A stretch of DNA of 64,000 nucleotides from Phymorhynchus buccinoides (GCA_017654935.2 CM065690.1:496402-560401), one strand, 5' to 3'. Shown: positions 34,290 to 45,610, counted from the first letter of the stretch. The notes: a model not told the origin generated them from the letters alone. A program made the numbers and translations.

Positions 34290-35735
34290 TTATCATCATC
34301 ATCATCATCACCATTATCTGTATTATCATCATCATCACCACCATTATCTGTATTATCATCATCATCATCACCACCATCTGTATTATCATCACCATCATCA
34401 TCATCACCATTATCTGTATTATCATCACCATCATCATCATTATCTGTATTATCATCATTGATTATCATCACCACCATTATCTGTATTATCATCACCATCA
34501 TTATCACCATTATCTGTATTATCATCATCATCACCATTATCATCACCATCATTTGCATTATCATATAATCACCATTATCTGTATTATCATCACCACCATT
34601 ATCTGTATTATCATCACCATTATCTGTATTATTATCATCATCACCACCATTATCTGTATTATCATCACCATCATTATCACCATTATCAACATCATCATCA
34701 TCACCATCATTTGTATTATCATCATCATTACCATTATCTGTATTATCATCACCACCATTATCTGTATTATCATCACCACCATTATCTGTATTATCTGTAT
34801 CATCACCATTATCTGTATTATCATCATCACCATTATCTGTATTATCATCATCATCATCATTATCAGTATTATCATCATCATCACCATTATCTGTATTATC
34901 ATCATCATCACCATTATCAGTATTATCATCATCATCACCATTATCTGTATTATCATCATCTTCACCATTATCATTATTATTATCATCATCATCACCATCA
35001 TCTGTATTATCATCATCACCATTATCTGTATTATCATCATCACCATTATCTGTATTATCATCATCACCATTATCTGTATTATCATCATCATCACCATTAT
35101 CAGTATTATCATTATCACCATTATCTGTATTATCATCATCTTCACCATTATCAGTATTATCATCATCATCACCATTATCTGTATTATCATCATCACCATT
35201 ATCTGTATTATCATCACCATTATCAGTATTATCACCATTATCTGTATTATCATCATCACCATTATCTGTATTATCATCATCACCATTATCTGTATTATCA
35301 TCACCACCATTATCTGTATTATCATCATTATCTGTATTATCATCATCATCATTCACCATTATTATCATCATCATCACCATTATCTGTATTATCATCACCA
35401 TCAGTATTATCATATCATCACCATTATCTGTATTATCATCATCACCATTATCATCTGTATTATCATCACCATCATCAGTATTATCATCACCATTATCTGT
35501 ATTATCATCATCACTGTATTATCACCATTGTCTGTATTATTATCACCATTATCTGTATTATCATTATCATCATTATCATCATCATCATCTATCATCATCA
35601 CCATTATCTGTATTATCATCACCATTATCTGTATTATCATCATTATTTGTATTATCATCATCATCATCATCACCATTATCTGTATTATCACCATTATCTG
35701 TATTATCACCATCATCACCATTATCTGCATTAACA
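34290..35735. repeat. CATCACCATTATCTGTATTAT microsatellite-like array
   Basis: About 1.4 kb of ATC triplets with a repeated TATCTGTATTATCATCA core of 18-27 bases. The same core continues at 36868-37200 and runs into the donor side of exon G, where the first intron bases are gtgagataatacagata. The array probably grew from that junction and was later split by the element at 35739. Open frames of up to 400 codons (Ile/Tyr/His- or Asp/Asn-rich) are repeat artefacts. Confidence 0.93.
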
Positions 35736-35738
35736 TCA

Positions 35739-35990
35739 CAGACCTGCCAACCCCCTAACAGATCAAAGAGGAATATTTGAAGCAGAAAAGAGGAATTTTA
35801 AGGAGTTAAGAGGAATTTTGGCGCGGAACCTTACCTTTCGCAAACAAACACGATTTGATGCAATTAATTCTTATCCTTGTTAACTTGTACTGTTCAAAAC
35901 AGGCCTTGCCTGGAGGTGTCACAATACATCTTTGCAAGGCAGGAAAACTGAAGGTAGATAATGAACCAAACACTTGTTGTACATTACACA
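35739..35990. mobile_element. Left end of a hAT-type element
   Basis: The sequence starts CAGACCTGCC, the same end as the element at 27854, after ACATCA. The body is AT-rich and contains repeated AGAGGAATTTT motifs. I find no matching right end before the ATC array resumes at 36868, so the element is truncated. No coding region is visible. Confidence 0.55.
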
Positions 35991-36867
35991 CCTCTCATCA
36001 AAAACACTTGATTGCACATCAAAGTTGCTCTGAAAACAAACACGGTTTCCACCAAGCACTTGGTTACACATCAAAGTTGCTCTGAAAACAAACACAGTTT
36101 CCACCAAGCACTTGGTTACACATCAAAGTTGCTCTGAAAACAGACACAGTTCCCACCAAGTACTTGGTTGCACATCAAAGTTGCTCTGAAAACAAACACA
36201 GTTTCCACCAAGCACTTGGTTGCACATCAAAGTTGCTCTGAAAACAGACATAGCTCCCACCAAGCACCTTATACATACATACATACATACACCAAGCACT
36301 TGTTGATTGCACATCAAAGTTGCTCTGAAAACAGACACAGTTCCCACCAAGCACTTGGTTGCACATCAAAGTTGCTCTGAAAACAGACACAGTTCCCACC
36401 AAGTACTTGGTTGCACATCAAAGTTGCTCTGAAAACAAACACAGTTTCCACCAAGCACTTGGTTGCACATCAAAGTTGCTCTGAAAACAGACACAGTTCC
36501 CACCAAGCACTTGGTTGCACATCAAAGTTGCTCTGAAAACAGACACAGCTCCCACCAAGCACTTGTTGATTGCACATCAAAGTTGCTCTGAAAACAGACA
36601 CAGCTCCCACCAAGCACTTGTTGATTGCACATCAAAGTTGCTCTGAAAACAGACACAGTCCCCACCAAGCACTTGTTGATTGCACATCAAAGTTGCTCTG
36701 AAAACAAACACAGTTCCCACCAAGCACTTGTTGATTGCACATCAAAGTTGCTCTGAAAACAGACACAGCTCCCACCAAGCACTTGTTGATTGCACATCAA
36801 ATTTGCTCTGAAAACAGACAGTTCCCACCAAGCACTTGTTGATTGCACATCAAAGTTGCTCTGAAAA
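35991..36867. repeat. About 53-bp tandem array, 16 copies
   Basis: Unit TTGCACATCAAAGTTGCTCTG plus AAAACAGACACAGTTCCC plus ACCAAGCACTTG(G/TTGA). Copies differ by TTGATT insertions and AAACA/AGACA. One copy holds a CATA run (36270-36290). It appears to have grown inside the truncated element. Confidence 0.93.
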
Positions 36868-37200
36868 CTTCATCATCATCATCACCATTATCTGTATTAT
36901 CATCACCATTATTTGTATTATCATCATCACCATTATCTGTATTAACATCATCATCACCATTATCTGTATTATCATCATCACCATCACCATTATCTGTATT
37001 AACATCATCATCACCACCATTATCTGTATTATCATCACCATTATCTGTATTATCATCAACACCATCACCATTATCTGTATTAACATCATCATCAGTATTA
37101 TCATCACCATTATCTGTATTATCATCATCACCATTATCTGTATTATCATCACCATCATCATCACCATTATCTGTATCATCATCATCATTATCTGTATTAT
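36868..37200. repeat. ATC/TGTATTAT array, second block
   Basis: Continuation of the array at 34290-35735, with AACATC variants, separated from it by the truncated element and its 53-bp array. Confidence 0.93.
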
Positions 37201-37420
37201 CTCACCTCCTGGGCAGATTTATTCTCATCTATCTTAGTGGCCAGCATCACAGAGAGGCTACAGGCCTCAGTGAAAATCATCATCATTATCATCACCATTA
37301 TCATCATCATTACCACCATTAATTGTATTATCTCACCTCCTGGGCAGATATATCCTCATCTATCTTAGCGGCCAGCATCACAGAGAGGCTCCACCTACAG
37401 GCCTCGGTGAAAATCACCAT
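37201..37420 (-). pseudogene. Two partial copies of COPB1 exon G 3' half plus donor
   Basis: At 37201-37277 and 37331-37413 the minus strand repeats the last 75-80 bases of exon G: GAGGCCTGTAG..., CCTCTCTGTGATGCTGG, CCAGGAG followed by gtgag. Each is joined to ATC microsatellite instead of the rest of the exon. Changes include AATAAATC for AAGATAAAG and loss of a small GGGGG segment in the outer copy. The donor is intact in both. Confidence 0.92.
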
Positions 37421-37485
37421 CATTATCATCATCATTACCACCATTATCATCACCACCATTATCTGTATTATCTGTATTATCTCAC

Positions 37486-37641
37486 CTCCTGGGCAGCTTT
37501 ATCTTCGTCTATCTTGGCGGCCAGCATCACAGAGAGGCTCCCCCTACAGGCCTCGGTGAAGATCTCCTGCATGAGGTCGGAGCGCTCCGCCAGAACCCGC
37601 AGACAGGTGGCGATACGATCCACATCGTCGTCTGTGATTGG
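37486..37641 (-). CDS. COPB1: COPB1 exon G (coatomer subunit beta)
   Basis: This 156-base minus-strand exon encodes 52 residues in phase 0, PITDDDVDRIATCLRVL, AERSDLMQEIFTEACRG, SLSVMLAAKIDEDKAAQE. Vertebrate beta-COP has PITDDDVDRISLCLKVL and ECRQSLSHMLSAKLEEEK in the same register. The acceptor is ttttatttcag and the donor is gtgagata. It follows the exon at 44459 (GLSDK|PITDD). The region forms part of the helical core of the coat subunit. Two partial copies of its 3' half lie just downstream in gene direction. Confidence 0.95.
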
Positions 37642-37699
37642 CTGAAATAAAACAGGATTTATGATTGGTGGAATATGGAAAACAAACCCAACAGTTACC

Positions 37700-37800
37700 G
37701 AGTACATAATAATAATAATAGTAGTGAATCATTTATATAGCACACTCCTCCACCAGATGTGGAGCTCTATGCGCTTAACAACAGCAAAAAGTGAAAAAAA
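37700..37800 (-). mobile_element. Retroposon 3' tail
   Basis: On the minus strand TGTTAAGCGCATAGAGC, then GTGCTATATAAATGA and an ATT-repeat run end the element. This resembles the tail of the LINE at 16728 and of its mobilised SINEs. The body upstream is replaced by CA and CT microsatellites. Confidence 0.6.
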
Positions 37801-37852
37801 TTCAACAACAAAACAAATAATCGCTCACACACATGCAAATAGGCATACACAT

Positions 37853-37997
37853 ACCCCCCCCCCCCACACACACACACACACATACACGCACACATACACA
37901 CGCGCGCGTGCACACACACACACGCATGCACACACACAGACACACACACACACCATTAGCATCACTCACCCCACCCAAGAACACAATATATAATACA

Positions 37998-38052
<55 letters not shown>
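37853..38052. repeat. C-run, (CA)n and (CT)n microsatellites
   Basis: A run of C, about 100 bases of CA-rich DNA with CGCGCG inside, then a spacer and about 50 bases of CT. Similar CA-rich blocks are part of the LINE 3' UTR at 16900-17250, so this may be the body of the retroposon whose tail is at 37700. Confidence 0.93.
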
Positions 38053-38054
<2 letters not shown>

Positions 38055-38665
38055 GTCAAGAAAGGAATTACAGAAAGGAACAGAATCAATACAACAGTGT
38101 TACTGAGTACATAGATGTCAAGAAAGGAACAGAATCAACACAACAGTGTTACTGAGTACATAGATGTCAAGAAAGGAACAGAATCAATACAACAGTGTTA
38201 CTGAGTACACAGATGTCAAGAAAGGAACAGAATCAATACAACAGTGTTACTGAGTACATAGATGTCAAGAAAGGAACAGAATCAATACAACAGTGTTACT
38301 GAGTACACAGATGTCAAGAAAGGAACAGAATCAATACAACAGTGTTACTGAGTACACAGATGTCAAGAAAGGAACAGAATCAATACAACAGTGTTACTGA
38401 GTACATAGATGTCAAGAAAGGAACAGAATCAACACAACAGTGTTACTGAGCACATAGATGTCAAGAAAGGAACAGAATCAACACAACAGTGTTACTGAGT
38501 ACATAGATGTCAAGAAAGGAACAGAATCAACACAACAGTGTTACTGAGCACATAGATGTCAGGAAAGGAACTACAGATATTACAGAATCAATACAACAGT
38601 GTTACTGAGCACATAGATGTCAAGAAAGGAACTACAGACATTACAGAATCAATACAACAGTGTTA
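38053..38665. repeat. About 49-bp tandem array, 12 copies
   Basis: Unit GATGTCAAGAAAGGAACAG plus AATCAATACAACAGTGTTAC plus TGAGTACATA. The last units contain an extra ACTACAGATATT segment. The 170 bases after it (38670-38840) show AT-rich intron with two ATTTTGATTGG-like motifs and nothing else. Confidence 0.94.
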
Positions 38666-38840
38666 CTGATTTAATGAAAATGATGGAAAACAACAACATT
38701 AATTTTGATTGGATGAACATTCTCTTAATTATGATTGGTTGAAACTTAGGAAATAATTTGATTCTGGTTATAAAACTTTATAACTAACGTTTAGGTAGAC
38801 CTGCTTCTTAAAATACTAACGAGTCTGGATGAATAGTTAA

Positions 38841-39368
38841 ATACCGTGATGATAATGGTGAATGATGGTGATGATATGATGATAACAACAATGACAATGA
38901 TGATAATGATGATGACAATGATGATGACGATGATAATGATGATGACAATGATGATGACGATGATGATGGTGATGACAATGATGATGACGATGATGATGGT
39001 GATGATGATGGTGATGACAATGATGATGGTGATGAAGATGACAATGATGATGACGATGATGATGGTGATGATGATGGTGATGACAATGATGATGATGATG
39101 ATGATGGTGATGACAATGATGATGACGATGATGATGGTGATGATGATGGTGATGACAATGATGATGACGATGATGATGGTGATGACAATGATGATGACGA
39201 TGATGATGGTGATGACAATGATGATGAAGATGACAATGATGATGACAATGATGATGATGATGACAATGATGATGATGACAATGATGATGGTGATGAAGAT
39301 GAAGATCATGGTGATGATGATGATGATGATGATGATGATAATGATCATGGTGATGATGATGACAATGA
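38841..39368. repeat. (TGA)n microsatellite, left block
   Basis: About 530 bases of GATGATGACAATGATGATGG-type triplets. It continues at 40992-41186 on the other side of a hAT element, which therefore inserted into the microsatellite. Confidence 0.95.
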
Positions 39369-39532
39369 TCATGGCAGGTATGCATCTAGAAATTTCTAAA
39401 CTGGGGGGCATTTCCCCCCTTGGTGTGGAAATTTGGGGGGATCTGGAAATAGTTAAGGGGGCGGGGGTAACACACACACACGCATGCACACACACAATCA
39501 CACACACACACACAATCAATTTGTATCAATAC

Positions 39533-40689
39533 CTGAAATTCCTCAATGGTTGCTCGTGATTGATACGATGCATTCTTACCAACAGACATGCTTTGAACAT
39601 CAACTCCTTGAAAATCTAGAAAATCCAGCAAGGAACTGTAGTTTGCTGTTGCAATGTTGTCTTTTGCCATCCAGTACACACTGTGAATCCAGCAAGGAAC
39701 TGTAGTTTGCTGTTGCAATGTTGTCTTTTGCCATCCAGTACACACTGTGAATCCAGCAAGGAACTGTAGTTTGCTGTTGCAATGTTTTCTTTTGCCATCC
39801 AGTACACACTGTGAATCCAGCAAGGAACTGTAGTTTGCTGTTGCAATGTTGTCTTTTGCCATCCAGTACACACTGTGAATCCAGCAAGGAACTGTAGTTT
39901 ACTGTTGCAATGTTGTCTTTTGCCATCCAGTACACACTGTGAATCCAGCAAGGAACTGTAGTTTACTGTTGCAATGTTGTCTTTTGCCATCCAGTACACA
40001 CTGTGAATCCAGCAAGGAACTGTAGTTTACTGTTGCAATGTTGTCTTTTGCCATCCAGTACACACTGTGAATCCAGCAAGGAACTGTAGTTTGCTGTTGC
40101 AATGTTGTCTTTTGCCATCCAGTACACACTGTGAATCCAGCAAGGAACTGTAGTTTGCTGTTGCAATGTTGTCTTTTGCCATTCAGTACACACTGTGAAT
40201 CGCTCTTGTTAGCGAATCAGACTTTTTTTCAAAAGCAGTTTTCCGTGATGCCTCAAACTCTTTTCTGAGTGAAACGTCTTGCACTGCGTCTTTGTGACTA
40301 GGTAGAACAACGTGTCGATCAAGGGATGTAGTGCGGAATTTTTTACAACCTGTGGTGAACGCATTGTTGTTTTTGCTTTGTAAGCACCAGTCACAAAACA
40401 TTGCTTTTGATTCGCTGTCAAATTCTAGCCAAGGTCTGCTTTTTTCCCAACTTTCCATGAACTCATGCTTTCGCTTTTTGAAAGGTGGTGGAGCGACACT
40501 ACTAGCAATGGGATCGTCGGTGACATCACAGTCCTGATTCGATGCTTCGTCATTCGATGAACTTTCCCCGTTGTCATCACTAACTGCTGATGAGGAACAA
40601 CAAGGTTGTTGATCAATGTTGCACTCCACAGTCGCACTGTTTTCTTTCTTTTTATAAGTCACAGTAAAATAATCCAGAAGCGATGCCAT
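39533..40689 (-). pseudogene. hAT transposase N-terminal part, disrupted by 64-bp repeats
   Basis: The frame opens with MASLLDYFTVTYKKK at 40689 and is intact for 168 codons. After a Ser/Asp-rich linker comes a TTF-type zinc-binding region: W-LEF near residue 90, FCDWC (CxxC), FTTGCKKFRTTSLDRH and LPSHKDAV (His pair), as in transposases related to ZNF862 and C17orf113. The frame then enters nine copies of a 64-base unit coding VYWMAKDNIATANYSSLLD; since 64 is not a multiple of three, the frame rotates and is lost. The original continuation, FLDFQGVDVQSMSVGKN and SRATIEEFQ, follows the last copy and stops at a GT-rich tract. The catalytic domain is absent. I infer that it was once a hAT transposase; it cannot be active now. 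Confidence 0.82.
39620..40195 (-). repeat. 64-bp tandem array inside the transposase gene
   Basis: Nine units; on the minus strand TGTGTACTGGATGGCAAAAG, ACAACATTGCAACAGC, AAACTACAGTTCCTTGC, TGGATTCACAG. The outer borders share GATT (GCGATTCACAG before the array, TGGATTTTC after it), so the first duplication probably joined at this short match. Confidence 0.95.
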
Positions 40690-40997
40690 TTTTGAGCGGG
40701 CTCGCTTACACTGCGCCCGGAAATAGTAAATGAAAGAGAAAGCCGTTGATTGGCTATGCTATTTTTAAGACCCAATCAAAATGCTCGTTCTTTACTGTTG
40801 AAAGGAAATGCAGACTCGGTACAGCCCACGCAGCCACGCAATCTAGGCCTAGTGCCGAACAAGTTATTTTCAAACGATTTTTTCGTTTGCGGGATTTCAC
40901 AAAATTTGGGGGGATTTTCCCGCAGCATATTTTTATTTTTGCGGGAACATCAACCATTTTGCGGCAATGCCGCGCTCTAGATGCATCCCTGTCATGG

Positions 40998-41186
40998 TGA
41001 TGATGATGATGACAATGATGATGATAATGATGATGATGATGACAATGATGAAGATGATGATGGATGATGGTGACAATGATGATGATAATGGTGATGATAA
41101 TGACGATGATGGTGATGATGATGATGGTGGTGATGATAATGATGACGATGATGAGATGATGATGACAATGATGATGAAGATGATGA
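40998..41186. repeat. (TGA)n microsatellite, right block
   Basis: Continuation of the triplet tract cut by the hAT element. It ends at the LINE 3' end. Confidence 0.95.
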
Positions 41187-41541
41187 TGCTTTACCTCAGA
41201 TGAGCCCAAAGCGCTTTACAATCAATTATTCATCAACATACAACAAAAACAGCATTCAAGAATAACACCAACCAGCAACAACGCATATATACAAAGCAAC
41301 TCTCTCTCTCTCTAACACACACACACGCACGCACACACACACACATTTATCGACACCAACTCGTTCATACCCCATTCAGTATGCCACAGCAACCGAGCCG
41401 CACGGACTGACCACATACACCAACACACATGCACAAACACCCTCACACACAACGTACGCACGTACGCAGACAGACACACGCACACACAACCCACAAAACC
41501 AAAACACACACACAAGCACACATGTATGGCACACATGCATG

Positions 41542-41574
<33 letters not shown>

Positions 41575-44328
41575 CACACACACTCACACACCACAAAACA
41601 CAGCACAAACCTCTTATTCAATCTTCCCTCATGTGCACACAATGATAGACAACTGATCAAATATTTAGGGTGCAGCAGGAAAAAGATGGGTTTTAAGAGA
41701 GGTTTTGAATGAGGAGACTGAGTTGGAGTGTCGGAGAGGAGAAGGCAGAGAATTCCAAAGAGATGGTGCTTGACAAGAAAAAGAACGTTGGCCAGCAGAT
41801 TTGAGACGGATGGAGGGAGGGGAAAGGAGACGAGAATCAGAAGACGAACGTAGTTGGCGAGCTGGGACATAGAGATGAAGAAGATCAGAGAGATACAGGG
41901 GAGCTTGATCATTCAGTGACTTGAAGGCAAGGAGGAGAATTTTGTAGTCAATACGTGATTGAACTGGGAGCCAATGTAGGGAACGAATAACCGGAGTGAT
42001 GTGATCGTACCTAGGGGAGCGAGAAATGAGACGAGCAGCATTATTCTGGACCCTTTGGAGCTTAGAGATGAGAGTTGATGGACAGCCAGCAAGAAGTGAG
42101 TTACAGTAGTCAAGGCGAGACAGAACAAAAGCACATACTAGAGTCTTGAGGGCATCTTGAGAGAGGAAACGGCGGATTGAACTAATTCTTCGAAGTTCTA
42201 GATAGCAAGCCTTGCAAACATTGGAAACATGCTGTTTGAAAGAAAGGGTTTGGTCCAAAGTAACACCTAGATTGCGGACGGATGCCGATAGCTTGATCTC
42301 AGTGCCATCAATGTCGACAGAACCTGGAAGAACCTGAGTTTTAATTGTGTGGTTAGAGGCTACAAGAATCATCTCTGTCTTTTCAGCATTTAGTTGCAGT
42401 TTGTTGTAAAACATCCATGTTTTAACAGCAGAGATGCACAACTTAGAAGAAAAAATCATTTGATCTAACTGACTCAGGTGGGCAGAAATGTACAGTTGAC
42501 TGTCATCAGAAAAGCTATGATGAAGAAGATATTGCTGGTTGATGATGGCGGAGAGAGGTTGGGTATAAAGAACAAAAAGGATAGGGCCTAAGACTGAACC
42601 TTGGGGCACACCGAACTGAAGACCTTTTGAAAGAGATGAAGAACCATTGACAACAACTGTCTGTGTGCGATCAGAGAGGTCGGAAGAAAACCAGGGGAGT
42701 AATTCATAGCGGCTACGTTGACTACGTCAGACGTTTGACGCGACGTCTGAACTATCCACGTCTGAACTATCTGAGCAGTGTAGTCGCGATTCACAGGTCA
42801 GACGTCAGCTTTAGACTTCATACGTCGGAACTACATCGGAATGATCCGATAATGCTGACATGTGCGCATGCGCTATACTTTCTTCCGCGCGACGCAGAGG
42901 AAAACAACCGGTACGCGAGGCAGAGATTGCTAGGCCTAGCCTATGTGAGAGGCAGTGTGTGAGTGTGTGTGTGTTGGAAAGGAATGTAGGCCCTAGCTAG
43001 CTTTGCCTAGGCCTAGCAGTAGGCTTATAAGATATAGTTAGTATTGTTTCCACACTCTCTGTCTTGAGTTTCAGTTTCGTGTATCAAATTTAGGATGTGG
43101 CTAAAATAATTAAATAACAAATTTGTGTAGGGTGTGTGAGTGATAATAGACTAGTAGTGGAACTGAATTATGTCGAGCCTAACAGAATAAAAAGTTCAAA
43201 TGACCTCTCTCTCTCACACACATGCGGCGCATGCACACACGCCCGCACACACGCACACAAGCCAACCCTCGAGGCATGCGAGTCCGCCATGAAGCAATCT
43301 CATTTTGGTGCACGCTTTCAACGTAGGCCTACTGACGGCTTGGTTTGCACGAGTTTTTTCTATCGCAGATATGTACTTTCAGGCCAACATACACACCCAT
43401 TTTAGCAATAAACCGAATAAATCACCGCCTTTGCATCTCCCAATCTCGACCGTAGTTCAGACGTACAGCTCCTAGTCTGCCGAATTCGCTTGACTAAATT
43501 TCAGCCCTTTAGTTCGCCCGTACGCCGAAGGTTTTAGGTCAGTCAGGCCCCATGAATTGCAACTTTCCCTGGAAAGTGCAGACGTTGCCGCGTACGTTAG
43601 ACGTACGCGCGTATGTACGCCCCATGAATAGGACCCCAGGCAAGAACAGCCCCAGATAGACCAAAGGAGGTGTGAAGTCTAGAAATGAGGATGGAGTGGT
43701 CAATAATGTCTTGGATAGAAAAGATTGTTTACCTGAAGATGGTCAGACAGCTGTTTAAGAACCACCTTTTCCGTGAGCTTAGAAAGGAATGAAAGATTAG
43801 AGACAGGCGATAATTCTTTAGATTTTCAGGATCGAGACTAGGCTTCTTTAAGAGAGGTTTGACAACTGCAGATTTGAAATGAGTTGGAAAGCGGCCAGAA
43901 CATAGAGACTCATTGATGATGGATGTAAAGTAAGGAAGGAGATCATCAAGACACTGGGAGAAGAGAGATGAAGGTAGAGGGTCTAGTTCACAGGTTTTAG
44001 TCTGAGTTCGGGTCAAAATCTTCTTAACCTCATCAGTGGAAACAGAACGGAACTCAGACCACATAGTGCCAGAAAAGGAGGGATCAGGGACAGTTGATGG
44101 TGGAGCAGATTGAGAATCAAGATTGTGGCGGATGGTGGCTATCTTGCTGTGAAAGAAATCAGAGAAATGTTGAGGGAGTTCAGACACAGGGATAGAGGAA
44201 GGTAGAGGTGTGGACTTTGGTTTACCAAGGAGGGAGTTGGCCAAACTAAACAATTGACGTGAAGTGGTACAAGTGAGAATTTGGGCATTCAAACAAGAGC
44301 ATTTGGCCTTATCTATAATGTCAGACAA
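41187..44328 (-). mobile_element. LINE (CR1/L2-like), split by a MITE and deleted inside
   Basis: Read on the minus strand: a 200-codon part of the reverse transcriptase N-terminal side (44328-43729; CELDPLPSSLFSQCLDD, HFKSAVVKPLLKKPSL, LKNYR) that shifts frame after KNYR; then, joined by a deletion of some 50 residues that removes the usual first catalytic Asp motif, IIDHSILISRLHTSFGL; then the insertion at 42696-43635; then [13 protein letters not shown] and FSDD (the x-DD catalytic motif) and a C-terminal part to HLFPAAP at 41665. The 3' UTR with CA-rich DNA runs to 41187. It is a close relative of the copy at 16728-18401 but lacks the stop found there. The element cannot make a working protein. 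Confidence 0.88.
42696..43635. mobile_element. MITE-like element inserted in the LINE
   Basis: A 940-base insertion flanked by CCAGG (42691-42695 and 43636-43640); the LINE copy in contig 1 has one CCAGG here. Ends are imperfect inverted repeats: GGAGTAATTCATAGCGGC and, read inwards from the right, GGTCCTATTCATGGGGCG. Subterminal DNA is rich in ACGTC and GTACG motifs on both sides. No transposase is visible. The transposon superfamily is not clear from these ends; the 5-base duplication is the main guide. Confidence 0.78.
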
Positions 44329-44452
44329 TGATGATGATAGTGATGATGATAATGATGATGATGATGATGATGATGATGATGGTGATGATGATGGTGATGG
44401 ATGATGATGATGGTGATGATGATGGTGATGATGATGGTGATTATGATGATGT
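44329..44452. repeat. (TGA)n microsatellite
   Basis: About 120 bases of GATGATGG triplets lying between the LINE and the donor of the exon at 44459. Confidence 0.93.
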
Positions 44453-44458
44453 ACTAAC

Positions 44459-44530
44459 CTTATCAGACAGTCCTGACTTTCCCAGGTGAATGATGGTAGC
44501 CATAATCAGCATGGCTTCTGCCACAAATGA
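44459..44530 (-). CDS. COPB1: COPB1 exon F (coatomer subunit beta)
   Basis: This 72-base minus-strand exon encodes 24 residues in phase 0, SFVAEAMLIMATI then IHLGKSGLSDK. Vertebrate beta-COP has SFVAEAMLLMATILHLGKS directly before PITDDDVDRI, which here is exon G. The acceptor is aatcgtttcag and the donor is gttagta. It is too short to be found by open-frame length. It is the most upstream COPB1 exon that I can read in contig 2; preceding exons (about 95 residues, including the region FLLDGDFFVAASLA of vertebrates) are not visible up to the gap at 48438. Confidence 0.93.
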
Positions 44531-44619
44531 CTGAAACGATTCCAATAAAAAAGATCAACCCTCATTCAATTAATACCAGAATTCATATATTAATACAGAC
44601 TTCTGCAACAATGCATGAG

Positions 44620-45610
44620 AGGACTGACAATACAGATCATTAGTCAACTTTGTAAGCCTATCTAACAAGACAGATCATTAGTCAACTTTGTAACCCTATC
44701 TAACAAGACAGATCATTCAACAGAAACACAAAATGACTGGTCAACTTTGTAACCCTATCTAACAAGACAGATCATTCAACAGAAACACACAAAATGACTG
44801 GTCAACTTTGTAACCCTATCTAACAAGACAGATCATTCAACAGAAACACACAAAATGACTGGTCAACTTTGTAACCCTATCTAACAAGACAGATCATTCA
44901 ACAGAAGCACACAAAATGACTGGTCAACTTTGTAACCCTATCTAACAAGACAGATCATTCAACAGAAACACACATGACTGGTCAACTTTGTAACCCTATC
45001 TAACAAGACAGATCATTCAACAGAAACACAAAATGACTGGTCAACTTTGTAACCCTATCTAACAAGACAGATCATTCAATAGAAGCACACAAAATGACTG
45101 GTCAACTTTGTAACCCTATCTAACAAGACAGATCATTCAACAGAAACACACAAAATGACTGGTCAACTTTGTAACCCTATCTAACAAGACAGATCATTCA
45201 ACAGAAACACACAAAATGACTGGTCAACTTTGTAACCCTATCTAACAAGACAGATCATTCAACAGAAGCACACAAAATGACTGGTCAACTTTGTAACCCT
45301 ATCTAACAAGACAGATCATTCAACAGAAACACACATGACTGGTCAACTTTGTAACCCTATCTAACAAGACAGATCATTCAACAGAAACACAAAATGACTG
45401 GTCAACTTTGTAACCCTATCTAACAAGACAGATCATTCAATAGAAGCACACAAAATGACTGGTCAACTTTGTAACCCTATCTAACAAGACAGATCATTCA
45501 ACAGAAACACACATGACTGGTCAACTTTGTAACCCTATCTAACAAGACAGATCATTCAACAGAAACACACAAAATGACTGGTCAACTTTGTAACCCTATC
45601 CAGCAAAGCA
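44620..45610. repeat. About 61-bp tandem array, 16-17 copies
   Basis: Unit ACAAGACAGATCATTCAAC plus AGAAACACACAAAATGACTGG plus TCAACTTTGTAACCCTATCTA. Variants lacking CACA or with ACATG recur at regular distance: blocks of about 5-6 units are repeated (44705-45000 and 45005-45360), so there is a higher-order period near 350 bases. Confidence 0.93.

Larger units (their letters stand above)
39375..40991 (-). mobile_element. hAT-type DNA transposon, internally changed
   Basis: Ends are inverted repeats of 17 bases: CAGGTATGCATCTAGA at 39375 and, read inwards from 40991, CAGGGATGCATCTAGA. Both flanks have TCATGG (39369-39374 and 40992-40997), a 6-base target duplication. A transposase gene on the minus strand starts at 40689. 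The element carries a CA tract (39470-39515), a 64-base tandem array (39620-40195) and a GGGGGG-rich stretch near its left end. It lacks room for the hAT catalytic domain, so it is defective. Confidence 0.85.

Noticed and set aside
34286..35758. Long Asp/Asn-, Ile- and His/Tyr-rich frames
   Set aside because: Translation of ATC-type microsatellite in several frames; no independent support.
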